Shown: positions 49,126 to 61,690, counted from the first letter of the stretch. The stretch is DNA of 64,000 nucleotides from Anthoceros angustus (GCA_010909165.1 MU008181.1:930001-994000); one strand, 5' to 3'. Made by a program: numbers and translations. Notes: a model not told the origin generated them from the letters alone.

Positions 49126-50250
49126 GCAAGCTTGTGGAAGGAGCTCACGAATCATGCCGATGCCTTGCAATCGAACACGCAACCTTCTGAAGCGATGCGA
49201 GTAGGCCGTAACGGCGCAACCAGATCCTGCCAAGCGCGTCGATCTCAGAACACACATCTGCGAGAACGTGCTCGTCGACACCTGGCTGGTGGAGCCCTCG
49301 GCCCGCACCTGACACTGGAAGAGCATTAACAGTGCCCATCTTGAGCTCACGGAACCGAGATCAACAACTTTGCACACGGGACACCTCAGCCTGCACGAGA
49401 GAGCGCCACTGAGCGAGAGCGGGCCTGAGGCATGAAGCGGCCATGGCCCTAAACCCGCTACCGCTACTGTGGTGCACCTATCGACCGACACTGTGGACTC
49501 GGAGAACCCGGTCGGACATAGCGCCGCCCGCCTCTCACGGAGGAGGAGAAGGAAGCCGCCACAGTATTGGCGCAAGCGTAGCGGCTGCAGCCCAAGCACA
49601 AGTCCCTCAGATCTGGAGATCCTCACCTGGAGTGCGGCGCTTGAAGCCATCCTCTCAGAGGGGCCTCTCCGTAGACCCGCGGACGACACCGAGATGGCGA
49701 TGCGACACATGAGCTCCCTCAACCCTTAGCGCCTTTGCATGCCGTGCGTGCAGAACTGCGGCTAGGTTCTTTGTTTTCTCGGAGTGGAGGTTGCCATACC
49801 ACTCTGCCTAGACTCCATGGCCGGCTCCAGGCCTCGGGCATCCCTAGCCTGACTGGCTGGGTTACCGGTCGGTACGGCAGGCCTCCTCGTGCACACCACT
49901 TTGCATCCACGACCACAATTCCCCGCCTCCTCCATCTCGAGTCTCTCCACAACGCCTGCTTCCCACTTTCCCTCCTTATATGCGAGGTTTTCAGCGCGGG
50001 GCGGGATTTTCAACCCTACCAGCTACGGAGCTGGTTGCAGGGAATCCTTTGCCTACGGGGAGCGGATTCGCCAACCCGTTGCCACAACCTTGGAGCTGGA
50101 TATGGAAATCCCTTGCAGGCCGGGACCTATTTACAAGGCCTCCTACCGCCTTTGCCTTTGGATCGGGAGGTGCTTTAATTTTCCTAGGCACACACACCTG
50201 CCCATCAGCGATGCTTGAGTTCAAGGAGCGGGATAGGTTCACGCGGAAAC
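49126..50250 (+). other. Unrecognised GC-rich segment within the element
   Basis: Homology to gypsy copy 2 stops in the middle of RNase H at about 49125, and recognisable copia sequence has not yet begun. Open frames on both strands here show no motif. It may be an LTR or leader of the copia partner or captured plant DNA. I cannot tell which. Confidence 0.5.
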
Positions 50251-50499
50251 AAATACCCGTGTGATGCGGCGTCCGCATGCAAGCAAAGACGCGATGCTAG
50301 GCGATGGTGGCGACACTTCCAACAACCCGGAGCTACCGCAAATCAATTCGATAAGGATAGATGGGACAACGCCAACAATGTGGCTCAGGCCCTCCTAAGC
50401 GCTTGGACCGACGAGGTACTAGTTCCAGAGCTAAAAGGCGAGGATATATGGAACCAAATTTATGATGTGAATATGATAATATACTAACCTTATGTCTTT

Positions 50500-53383
50500 G
50501 TAAGTGAGCTTTTCTCTCTTAGTATGCGTGACAATGAGAAGGCAGTAGTTTTGTGGGGAAGTTTAGGCACCTTAGATCACAGATTTCATTAGGGTCTACT
50601 ATGTCGGACTTAGATCTTAACTCCTTACAAGTCTTCCTTCAAGCTATCGACCTTTTGTCTCTAGTTACAGCCTCACTTAGAGATGGTGCAGCAGGTTGCT
50701 GCAGGACAAAAAAGTGCAGATTAGCTTTACTGTGTTGTAGGAGCCTTGTTCCAAGAAGAGCAATCACGTAGTGGTTCTCATTCTCTTTTGGGCTAAAATA
50801 GATAAAGTCCTTTTTACCTCTAAACCGCTCACAATACAAGGTAGAAACTTTTCTACACCTAGCACATCTAAGGAAACACCAAGGGTCAAACCAAGAGAGG
50901 TTGGAGCAATCATGGCGGCTCTCCCGGCCATTGGGAGCGGGAGTGTCGTAAAAAGAAAAATGGAGAACCTAAGAAGGCCGAGAAGACTCATAGAGTGAGG
51001 CCAACACGGTTTCAAGGACAAGAAGACAAGGCAAAGCGCCAGTGATGACGACTTGCTTGTCCACATCCAAGCCCCAAGACACATGATGCTTGGTACTTGG
51101 ATTACAGGGGCTACATCTCACATCTGCAACAATTTGATGAGTAATTTTACTCCATAAATACATACGAGAAGGTCTTTGTTAGGTGACGAGCTCACTCGTC
51201 AGCTGAAGATTTTGGGAAGGGTACTTGTCATTTCTTAAGCGGATGGTAGCCTCATTCGGCTTGATGACGTTTTGTATGTTCCTAACATGGCCAAGCACTT
51301 GTTATGTTAGTCAACTTATGCACATGAAGTATTTTTGATCTAACCTTTACGCCTTCTAGCCGCACTAACCACGGGGGCCCAACTAGTTCCGTGGTGGCGT
51401 GAGGCCTATTAGAGCATGATCTCTGGTTAGACCTTTCATGTGCGCTGCTAGAAGTGCTCATGTTGCTTCAGATCACAAGCCCACCTAGCTCACTTTGGCA
51501 TGCTAGACTAGGACATGCTAACAAGGACAAGCTCCTTAAGATGTCTAAGTTAGAATGCTATAGAGCCCTTACCTAGGTGCTTTAAGGAACTTCCTTTGTG
51601 CGACTCTTGCATAGTTGCAAAGCAAAAGGAGTTACCCTTTCCTACCAATGTCGCTTTTAGGTCATTAACATCCTAGATCTTGTCCATCTTTGATATATCG
51701 GCAAGATACATGTTCCCTCTTGGTGGCTCCCTCTATTATTTAACAAATGATGACTTAGCTACTCTTGGACATACCAATGAAGAGGAAATCGAGACCTTCT
51801 TCAAAGAATGGATCATCATGGTTCAAAGGCAAGCGAGGATGTTACCTCCGATGCTTGAGGTCGAGATAATGGTAGTGAGTTTGTTAACTCTCCATTTAAT
51901 GATTACCTTGCAGCTCAAGGGATCACATGCCTAAGTATCCCATATACTCAACAACAAAATGGAGTAGTGGCCGACGACCACTCAACATGACACGTGCCAT
52001 GCTAGCTTGGTGAGCCTCAGAAAGCCTCTTAGGCGGGCGATTATTGCCACATATCTTGAATCGCTTCCAACAACCGTGGCACGATCGCACTCCGTTTGAA
52101 GTGATATGGAAGCGAAACCAAGTGCTTCACCTCGGTATTTGGCTCACCGCCTATATCCATTGAGCAGTAGGGAAGCTCGAGGATAGGGCAAGACCTTTGG
52201 TTTTCATTGGTTATGGAGAAGAAACCAAGGCGTATAAACTCTATGACCCTCCTACTCGATCGTTGATTTTTGCTCGGGCGTCACCTTCAAAGAGCTTGTC
52301 AAGCCTGCATGACTTCACTTTGGATTACGAGTTCTTACTTTTCCACCCGCACCGATTCACCGCACCGACCTTGGTTTGATGACTCCCCTCCGGTGTACCC
52401 ACAAGATGCATCTATGGCGAACCGTGTCTTCTCCGGCGCTAGCGGGGTGGATTTCCGCATCTATAGTACCATTGAGACCTACGTTGCAGCCCTCCAACCT
52501 ACTATTGTTCCACGCCGCCCTACGATGTTGAAGAGCATGAAGCATATCATGTTCCCGATGACCCACTTGAGCAAGACACACTTGAGCAACTTGAAGCGGA
52601 TCCTCTTCGATGAGGACCACAGTGCACGTGACGGGATGACCGGGTTCTTGACTTGACCGATGATGTTGTCAATGCGAGAACCACATGGTGCTCCATTCAA
52701 AGTTGAACCTATTGTTGAGGAAAGGAGATATCCAAGCCGGTCTCGTCCCATCTCGAGATAGCTGGACCTCCGCACCCTATGAGTCGAGGACTCCGCCTCC
52801 CACGATCGCTAGGCTATGTGAAGCCTCCTCCACCAGCACACCTCACCCGCAGTAACCTCAAACCTACAAGGAGGCTATAAAGGTGCACACAAACACCATT
52901 GGCTTCCATCAATTCAAGATGAGTATGACTCCTTGATGAAGAATGGAACATGGGAACTTTGCCTTACTGCTGGAAGGAAAACGGTGAGCTGCAAGTGGTG
53001 TTCAAACATAAGCTGAACGCACAAGGGGACATACGTTACAAATCACGTCTTGTTGCTCGCGCTCACAAGTGGTGTGGACTTCAACGAAACTTTCACATCG
53101 TCAAGACACAATCCATCGGATGATCCTAGCCCTTGCACTGCAGAGGCGGGATGCGGAGCAAATGGATGTCTCAGCCTTCCTCTATGGAGAATTAGAGGAA
53201 GATATCTATATGGACCACGAGGGCTTTGTCGATCCTAACATCCAGTTGGGTGTGCAAATTGAAGAAGACCTTATATGGACTCAAGCAAAGTGCAGAGTGG
53301 TACAAGTGTATCGACAAGTACCTCAAGTCCATTGGTTTCATCCAGAACTCCAGACGCCAACGTCTACATATATTGCAAAGGAG
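50500..53383 (+). pseudogene. Ty1/copia gag-pol segment (broken)
   Basis: Plus-strand traces follow copia order. A degenerate zinc knuckle (GHWERECRKKK) lies near 50930-50965, the protease (TGATSHICNN) near 51100-51135, the GAG-pre-integrase motif (LWHARLGHANKDKLLKM) near 51495-51545 and the integrase core near 51660-51990. The reverse transcriptase lies near 53070-53380, with MDVSAFLYGELEEDIYM and KKTLYGLKQSAEWY. The copia order, with integrase before reverse transcriptase, is clear. Stops and frameshifts occur throughout. The segment ends inside reverse transcriptase, exactly where gypsy copy 2 begins. Confidence 0.85.
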
Positions 53384-56300
53384 GAGTCAATTGTTGGAAG
53401 GGACGAGCAACATTTCAAGCCTCGCCCAGTGGACAAGGAGTTACAACGGAAGATCAAGACGACCACTTTCGGATACTAAGGAGGCTCAAGCCGTGTATGG
53501 GCTAGATAAAATGGAGAAATACTGCGAAAAGGATGACCCGCGCATACAATTTGTGATGTCACTCGAGGCTCGCCTATCGTGGAGGCAGCGAACGGTAGAC
53601 TTGGGTATGGAACCCGCCATATACACTTGGGCCGTGTTCAGGTATTCTGGAACATTTCCTTCACGCAAACCACAACAGACTTGTATGTTAGCGGTTCGCA
53701 AAATCTACCAACAAGGCTGCGGTGAATTGTGACAAGTTTTCTGACTTACCTTGGACCTCCAGCGCCTTGATGAAGAACAAAAGGTTGAGAAATTCATAGA
53801 TGGCCTTGATTTGAGCTCGTGCGGGCGTTAATCGACCAACCCCAGCACTCTTGTCGGCGCCATGAAGGCCGCCATGAATTATGGCGAACAAGTACAAGCA
53901 TCTTGGCTCCTCCAACCCTCCTAGCAAGTCGAAATGGGGCAAGTCGGCAAGTGCGGTGGACCGAAAACCTTCCTTCAAAATCCTCACAGAAGATGAGAAA
54001 CGGGAGTACAGGGAGAAGCGGAAATGTTTTACCTGTGCAGCTACTGACCATGGCTCCCGTAACTGTCCTCACAGGAAGGATTTCATCTCCTGGCTGAAGG
54101 AGACAGGGAACTCCACCCGAGCTGGATCTTCTGCTCAAACACCTGCCAGCAAAAGTAACCATTCAGTTGTCTTGGAAGAGGTACTTAAACCGGACAACAA
54201 CCAGAATCCTAGGTCTTGCAATGGGTGTTGTGTCTGAATGCTTGCAAAGAAGACCCATGTCCCCACTGTCAAGGTTCGATTAGCGGGGCATGTGGCTACG
54301 GCTCTCTTAGACTCGGTGCTAGTCACCACTACATATCGGCATCCGCCGGAGAGCCGGGCCCCACATCTACAACTCGGGTCGGACATCCACCGTAGTGACG
54401 GCTCCGGGAAATAAGGACGTCGGTGAGGAGCTGGGTGGATGCACCACTTACCTTCCCGGAGGTTTTGGAGAGGTCAAGTGCATCGTTTTGCCCACCCTGG
54501 CTCATGATGTGATTGTGGGGAAGCCGTGGCTGGCCGCCCACTCACACCAGCTGCAGATTGATTGGAAAAGGAATTTAGTAACCCTAGAAGTAGCGGGCAA
54601 GGCCTATGTGCTAGAAGGAGAGACATACCTCCCGGACAAACATCTTTTTGCTGTATCCGCCTTACCTAAGTCCACCGCCAAGGGTGGTTTCCTGTATATA
54701 GCCAAGCTGAAGCGAGTGGCTCCTCCGAGGCACCGAATCACGGGCTGCGGCTCAAAACAAACCGAAGCCCTCTTACCTGCAGATTTCAAGGCTCGCCGAG
54801 GAGTTTCTGGCTTGTTTGCGAGCCCACCACCGCCTCCTCCAAGGTGCTATAGACCACAAGATTGAATTAGTCCTGTGGCACTGTGCCGGTGAATCACCAC
54901 CCCACCGCACGTCGTTGATGGAGAATGAAGAAATTAAGCGGCAAGTGGACGAATTCCTGGACAAGGGATTTGTAAGACCAAGTACCTCACCTTATGGAGC
55001 GCCAGTGCTGTTGGTTGCGAAGCCTGATGGTGGTTGGAGGCTCTGCATCGACTACAGAGGACTGAACCGCGCCACCATCCGAAATGTCTACCAAATGCCG
55101 CGCATAGATGAAATTTTGGACCAGCTGCACGGGTCAGCGTGGTTTACCAAAATTGATTTGCGGTCCGGTTTCCACCGGATCCGGCTCAAGGAAGGGATGA
55201 GCCAAAACCGCTCGAGCGGCACGGCCACTCACGACCGTAGTCATGCCGCTTGGGCTTACGAATGCCCTGCGACATTCCAATGTCTTATGTAGACATCCTT
55301 CGACCCTTGTTGGGCAAGGGAGTCAAGTCTTCTTAGATGACATACTTATCCACTCTGCGGACGAGCCAGCGCCGGTCTTGTCGAAGGTATTCACACTCTT
55401 ACAGAACATCACCGCCAAGAGGAGTAAGTGTACCTTTATGAAGGACGAGGTAGAATACCTTGGTCATATCGTGAGTGCAAAGGGCATCGGCATGGATCCT
55501 CGCAAGGTGCGGCGGTGGTTGAGTGGCCCCTCCCACGGATATCACCCAACCGAGGGATTCACAGGATTAGGCTTCTACCGCGGTTCATCAAGGGCTTCAC
55601 CAAATCGCTGCCCTTGACGGAGGCTCTCAAACAATCCACCTCGAAGCCATTTCGGTTGTGAGATCAGTATCCGGGCCTTGAGGCCACAGTCGCGTTGAGC
55701 GGCCGGTCTTGGCGGTGGGCGACCCACGAGGCACCTACATTGCATCTTGGCCGGATGGCGCCCTAGGCGCGGTGTTGTCTCAACAAGGAAGGGTGATAGC
55801 ATATGAATCCCACAAGCTTCAAGGGGCTCAGCTAAATTACCCGGTACATGATAAGGAAATGTTCGCCATCGTACATGCTTTGAAGGTGTGGCGCCACTAT
55901 CTCCTGGGACAAAGATTCGTGGTCCACACAGATCACCATTCACTGCAGCACTTTTTCAAGCAACCGAATCTCAATGCCAGGCAGCGCAGATGGGCGGAGT
56001 ATTTAGCTGACTTTGACATGGAGATTAAATACTGGCGAGCTACTTCTGGGCGCTTGGACGAGCCCAAACTTTGATGTCGTCACAGTCTGACACCATCAAA
56101 GCTGTTCGTGAGGCCATCCCAGAGGATCCAGCCCTGCAAGCCATCTATGAGCATTACTCGGGATGCGACAGGAGTTCCAACAGCTCGATGCAAACGTATC
56201 AATTGAAGGACGCATGTGTTTACCGTAAGGCGGTATTCATTCGATCACATGGCGGAACTCAAAGCGGAGTATCATGCACGACTTGCACGATTCTCCCATC

Positions 56301-57602
56301 TCGGGCATCTAGGTGTGGATAAGACTTACGAGCGTGTGAAGACGCACTTCTCTTGGACTACCATGAGGCAAGATTGCATCCGGTGGGTTCGTAGTGTCTC
56401 CCCGCCAGCAAAACCGACCATCAGAAGTCGCCAGGGTTGTTGTTGCCCTTACACATACCTGAAGGACGGTTCCAGTCCATCTCCATGGACTTTGTTACAG
56501 CTCTGCCGAGGACGAGGACTGGCAAGGATGCCATCTGGGTGGTTATGGCAGGCTATCGAAGTGTTGTCACTTCATTCCCGTTCACTCCAAGGTCACAGCT
56601 CAGAAGCTGGCAGCCATCTTCATCCGCGAGATTTTCAGGTTGCATGGATGCCCACAGGACATCGTTTCGGACAGGGATCCGAAATTTACAGCAGGGTTCT
56701 GGAAAACATTCACAGAAACCCTTGGCATTCATCAGAGTTTGTCTACCACCTGCCATCCCGAATCAGATGGTCAGTCCGAGAAGCAAATACAAGTGTTAGA
56801 AGATATGCTACGTCACTATGCACAGGAGAAGCAAGGATTATGGGAGGACTTGTTACCTATGCTGGAGTTCGCGTATAACACATCCAAGCATCTTTGGAGC
56901 AGTGCCTCACCCTTCAAACTACTCTATGGAGCCAATCCACCACCCCCTGGATTATGGCCAGCCAGCGCCGAGAAGTGGAGAAGTGCTGCAGAGCTGGCGG
57001 AAGATGTATACCATGAGGTCAGCCAAGCTAAGAAAAATCTACTTGCAGCACAAGACAGGGCGCGCAAGATCAAAAACAAGCAACGCCGTGAGGTCACCTA
57101 TACGGCAGGACAACAAGTCTGGTTACGCATCCGTCCACACAGGTACCCAAACCTGATCCAACCCCATCCAAGCTCGCATACCGTTTTGCGGACCCTTTAC
57201 CATTACGCGGTGAACGCCAGAGCCTACACCCTTGATCTTCCCTTCGGGCGCATGTGCCGGACTTTTCATGTCGGTATCGAAACCCGTCATTCCCGGCACG
57301 CCCATCTTCTCGACTCTCCGGCTACCCGTCTCCTCCTTCCGAGACCCTCCCGCACCACAATCCCTACCTCTCCGATCGGTTCCTATCTCATCTCCTTGTA
57401 ACCAGCCGACAAGACACCGACCTCCCTCTTTCCCAACGAGAATCCTTCAACAACGAGTTCGCAAGCTCGAGAATAGGGCGAGATTACCTAGTTGGGTGGA
57501 GCCGGGGAACGATACCGCCACTTGGGAGCGAGCCTTTTTGTGTTTCCTCACCTCGGCCCGGCGGATCGAGGGCTGGAGGACCAGCCTCTTAAGTGGGGAG
57601 GA
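53384..57602 (+). pseudogene. Gypsy gag-pol segment, copy 2 (fuller, broken)
   Basis: Domains run in gypsy order. Gag is followed by a CCHC knuckle (CFTCAATDHGSRNC) near 54028-54070 and the protease (LLDSGASHHYI, interrupted) near 54300-54345. Reverse transcriptase covers 54890-55520, with FVRPSTSPYGAPVLLVAKP, FTKIDLRSGFHRI and FLDDILIHSA. RNase H spans 55780-56060 with VHTDHHSLQHFF. Integrase spans 56280-57270, with the HLGHLG zinc-binding region, FQSISMDFVTALP, DIVSDRDPKFT and HPESDGQSE, and is open for 250 codons from 56640. Frameshifts lie before reverse transcriptase, within it and at the RNase H/integrase border. No chromodomain is evident at the C-terminus. Confidence 0.9.
57592..57602 (+). 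other. Polypurine tract
   Basis: AGTGGGGAGGA lies directly against the TGTTACA start of the 3' LTR. This is the usual position and composition of the plus-strand primer in plant gypsy elements. Confidence 0.85.
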
Positions 57603-58056
57603 TGTTACACCAGAGCGGAAAACGCCTGCCTATCTCGAACGAGGGCAAGCATGCTATCGAGGGAGCCCGCCGGACGCTGCAGGCCGAGCTGCAAGGGCAG
57701 ACGAGCAATGCCGAATCACGAGTCGCGTTTGCCAAAGAAACTCGCTAAGCGATAGAAACTTAGGCGATAGAAGCGTCGAGAAGAATACTAACGAGGTTAG
57801 AACTTAACGAACCGGTGACCTTAGTTAGTGATAAACCGTAGTTAACCGAAACCCAAGTTGGTACTAACCGTAGGTTAAGAACAAGAAACGTGACTAATAC
57901 CGTTATACCAACCAATCAGGTTGCCCAGTGGCGTGGCCATGTAAACAAGACCAACTGAAAGAATAGACAGCCACATTCTGTGAGCTCACCTAGCGAGCTG
58001 GCGACTGCGTCCTAGAATTCCTGGCTGGACGTAGAATTCGAGGCCGACTCGTTACA
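57603..58056 (+). repeat. 3' LTR of the chimeric element
   Basis: This 454-bp repeat begins TGTTACACCAGAG and ends GACTCGTTACA. It shares 'gcgatagaaacttaggcgata' and the following 100 bases with the 5' LTR almost unchanged. Indels near both ends make the lengths differ. Confidence 0.9.
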
Positions 58057-58061
58057 ATAGA
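58057..58061. other. Target-site duplication, right copy (ATAGA)
   Basis: ATAGA follows the final CA of the 3' LTR and matches 45158-45162. It shows that the outer LTRs were integrated together as a single unit. Confidence 0.85.
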
Positions 58062-58332
58062 GAAATATTATGTGCTTTCTGTACAAAGTAAAAAAAACTT
58101 GTAAGGAGTCATTAAATGCTCCAAAAAATATTATTTTTTCTAACATCCTTTGTCTCGTTAGGAGTATGAAAGGAAGGCCGTCAACGCTCCAGAGTGAATG
58201 TCATTAGCTCAATTAGAGAGTCACGACAATCATCCTCATACACGTATTTAACTAGAGAGCCACAAAACCATTCGACAAATATACTTTATTGAATTGGTCG
58301 CTCCAATCCGTCCTTAGTGGACTTAAATAAAA

Positions 58333-58353
58333 TTCTTCTTCTTCTTCTTCTTC
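58333..58353. repeat. (TTC)n microsatellite
   Basis: About seven TTC units occur in an AT-rich spacer (58062-58404) between the chimeric element and the third HSPA12-like copy. Nothing else is seen in that spacer. Confidence 0.9.
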
Positions 58354-58409
58354 CTTAAGATGTTTTGAGCCAATTAGAATAACTGAAACACGTTGGCAAA
58401 AAATCTACT

Positions 58410-59530
58410 TTACACTTCAAGCAGGTACTCAATCTCTTCAATGAATTCTATGTTATCCAAACCTTCAGTGTATTCAATGAATTCTATATTATCGAATCCT
58501 TCGACAAGGATTTTAATGTTGTTCACTCCTTTGAAAAAGATTTCTATGTTGTGGACTCTTTCTATGTTAACCACTCTTTCCATATATGTTATCCACTCCT
58601 TCGAAAGGAAGATTTCTATGTTGTCCATTCCTTTCGAGTGGTGACCGCCATTTGCCAAGTTTCGCGGTGCCCTTGGAGATGTCCATATTGAAAGAGCCAT
58701 TTCAAAATTCATTCCTGGATCAGAAATATACCACGGACTGGGATCATTGGTTCTGTACACGTCCACTTGAAATTCTATCTGAATCAAGTACGTAGGACCA
58801 AATATCTTTTTCACATAGTGATCGACGCTCACCTCAGTCTGCACCTAGATGGCATTTGCCATTTACTATTGTACGCAAGTTAGCTGGATCTTTTTCTTCC
58901 TTAAAGACTCTATTCATTTGGATACCATATGTTTTGCCTTCACATCCTCCCACCTCCGCAACAACGTTGTCGTTGCCATTGAATTGTCCTTCACAAAATA
59001 CGGAAGGCAGCCTACCTTCTTAGACAAGAAATCCATGAAATTCTTGTCCATGAAAGTCCCTCTGCACAATCCCCCTGTGCTTGACTTCACCTCCCATATC
59101 TTCAATCCGGTCACCCCCTTCACTTCATCACTCCATGCACCACGATGTCCACTGTTCCTCCTCCCAAATCAGCCACTACAAATAAATAATACTCCTGGCT
59201 CCAAACTGAGCTTCTTTGAACTCAACTTCTTCACCTTCTTCATGCAGTAATTGAACGCTGCTTCCGACTCCAACACCATGATTAGTTCAAAAGGGCTGGC
59301 AAAGTCCGTCATCTCCAATGGACAAAAGGGACGCTCGGTTACCAGCCCTGCTCTCTGCACACAATACCTCATCTGCTACTTAACCTTGTCATCCCAAATG
59401 GCAGGCACAATGAAACACTATTGCACCTCCCTCTTCGACATGTGCTTGACATACATGCTTTGTAGATGAGCTATGATGAAATCAGCAATGCTCCTCAAAT
59501 AATCAATTACAACTGTATATAACGTCACAC
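58410..59530 (-). pseudogene. HSPA12-like pseudogene, third copy
   Basis: Minus-strand pieces align with the intact protein. They start at its residue about 246 (PPGVT), then cover RYCAQRAGLVT, GLCGGTFVDRNFMDFLS and LRKWEDLK, jump straight to KTYGI (residue about 575), and end at the C-terminal GLDNVEF tail. Residues 1-245 are absent. About 135 codons, including the adenosine motif, have been deleted in the middle, and several frameshifts intervene. The final tail has expanded: a DNIEF-like unit recurs about five times at 58410-58640, where the intact gene has a single DNVEF. Confidence 0.88.
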
Positions 59531-59539
59531 CAGGTGGAA

Positions 59540-61510
59540 GTTTGCTGTGGTTGCTGTACTTAGCCACTGTACCTAGGTGAAATCTTCTTCTCCTGTTGTG
59601 TCTCCTTATCTTGAGTTTTCTTAGCATGGCCGGCATTGCATGATTCAAGAAACGTTTCATTTATGTACAGATATGTACATGTGCAGTCTCGAGTGCCACC
59701 GCTCGGTGACAATGGTTGTCGCGCATGGGTGACAGGCAAGGTTGTCTCATAGGGTGAACAAATGCTGGCACCCCAATCAAATTTGGCCACACCAGGCACG
59801 GCCTCCCAATTTGTGGCAACCTAGTGTGGTGGGTTGTCACTCGTCACTACCTAGTGGAAGCGCTTCGAGACCCGCTCACCTCATTTGAAGGAACAAGTTG
59901 TTGGCAAAGTAGGAAGCCACGAGTTGCCACACTTGTGCAAACAAGGAAGCCCTATGTGTGGCTGAAGTCGGGACTCAAAGGTTTTCCAATCCTGTGGTTC
60001 AAATCCCGTGCCTAGATGTATTACTATTTTATGCAGAAAACATGAAACATGTTCATTTTAAGGTATAGCAATGTTTTGCATTATCTTAAAATGTGGATTT
60101 GCAACGCTTAATGTGGACATAAATATGGATTTGCTTTAAAATCTACTTGATAATTTCAATTTAATATCTATCTTTAATATATTCTATTTTTTTTGTTAAA
60201 GATATTAATTTATTCTTTAAGTTGAAATTTTAATGCAATTTTACTTTAACATTAATTTCCATACTGGCAATCTCAGCTTAACATCTATCTTTAACAATAA
60301 CTTATTTTTCTTTAAGGATGTTATAGTTGTCCTTTAAGTTGAAATTTTAATACAAAATCTACTTTTTAATTTGGAATTTTTATTAGTTTACTTGCGAAGT
60401 CTAGTGGGGCAAGAAGGCCATCGTTGTGTAGAAAAGACTTGGGCGGGCCAAATTGTGAAGATAATAATTGCCCACAATTGCAATTGCCTCCTGAATGATA
60501 AACCCATTGTCATAATTCAGCAATGCTTGCAATTCACTGGCTAAGGCCACCCAAGACTAATTGCCCACACCTTATGGGATGGAATGTGGAGGTGGCTAAG
60601 CCTACATGTAACATAACTCTCGTTTGGGCTAGAGTTTGATGAAAAAGGTTGAAGTGCAAGTCAATTTGAATGGTGGTGAGTCACGAGTCTGATAAAAGAG
60701 GTCAAGTACAAAAATTAAAATATAAAGACAAGTAAGAGAAGGATGATCAATTACAAAAAATTATCACCAATAATAATGAATCATATAAATATAAATTCTG
60801 ATTAAATAATGCCCCTTACTACACAGCCAATGAAGAAGCAACAAGTGCTTGCTTCTAGCTATCTAGGACCTCGCCAATCCATTCTAGAAGAGAGACATGT
60901 ACACACTCAGCACTCTCGATCTCACTACGCAGCATTAGGCTCCAAGTAGCCAGCCGAAACTGACGACTAGCACATGTCATGCTGTGTGATACTAATTTGA
61001 GCGCTTGGGTTTAGTGTTTGATTAGCGTTAATTAATATAATTACTTATCTTTAAGTGAGTAATGAGTCTTAATTAATATAAATGATTATTTTAATTAAGA
61101 GTTGATTGGTATTAATTAAACATGGTTAGCAATAGCTAAGTGGATAAGCACAAGTAATATGCTTTAGAATATTTTTTGCACATTATAGTGTTTTCGTAAG
61201 ATGTTTTCAGCATACGTTAATGTCAATAGAATATCTTAGGAATATGCCGATGCCAAGGGCTAGCATATATAGACCTTTTCTGAGAGGATATATCGGATCA
61301 TGAAACTTGTCTCTGGATATGATCAAGGGTGTTGTGAGGAGGCCAAAGCTATGACTCTGAGAGCAATGTGTGAGAAATTTGTACGTTGTTCTCATGGGGA
61401 GAATGTGTTTATGCCACGGTGTACGAAATACTCTCTCCTATTGTTTATTAGTTTGTATTTATATTTATATATTAAATTTATTTTACTTGTTTGTTAAAGA
61501 AGTGCTCGAC
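59540..61510. other. No gene; AT-rich spacer
   Basis: No coding frame with a recognisable motif is present on either strand. Much of 60050-61200 is very AT-rich. A short 'ggttcaaatcccgtgcc' near 59995-60012 resembles a tRNA T-arm, but no complete cloverleaf can be drawn around it. Confidence 0.6.
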
Positions 61511-61514
61511 ACGG

Positions 61515-61690
61515 TTAAGGGGCTGCTCTTTTTTTTATAGAATACACACTTCAATCTCGGTACTGGCTATTAACTTTGACTCAATGACAAGACACATATC
61601 GCGTCCTCGAGGTGCTGCTCTTTATTTATAGAATACACACTTCAATTGGGTACTGGTTATTACCCTTGACTCAATGTCACTAGCTAGGCG
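61515..61690. repeat. 92-bp imperfect tandem repeat x2
   Basis: 'ctgctctt' followed by 'tatagaatacacacttcaat' and 'ttgactcaatg' recurs with a period of 92 bp (61523 and 61615). It is non-coding. From 61690 to 62350, the 3' flank of the polymerase gene, nothing else is seen. Confidence 0.8.

Larger units (their letters stand above)
45163..58056 (+). mobile_element. 12.9-kb chimeric LTR retrotransposon
   Basis: The element is bounded by two related LTRs (45163-45592 and 57603-58056), each beginning TGTTACA and ending CGTTACA, and flanked by ATAGA target-site duplications. A primer binding site follows the 5' LTR and a polypurine tract precedes the 3' LTR. The interior is not a normal gag-pol. 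It holds a gypsy segment (46665-49125), an unrecognised GC-rich segment (49126-50250), a copia segment (about 50500-53383) and a second gypsy segment (53384-57602) that repeats the first and continues through integrase. Every coding part is broken. It could not move by itself now. Confidence 0.9.

Noticed and set aside
59960-60016. tRNA gene (T-arm-like 'ggttcaaatcccg')
   Set aside because: No acceptor stem, D-arm or anticodon stem can be paired around it.
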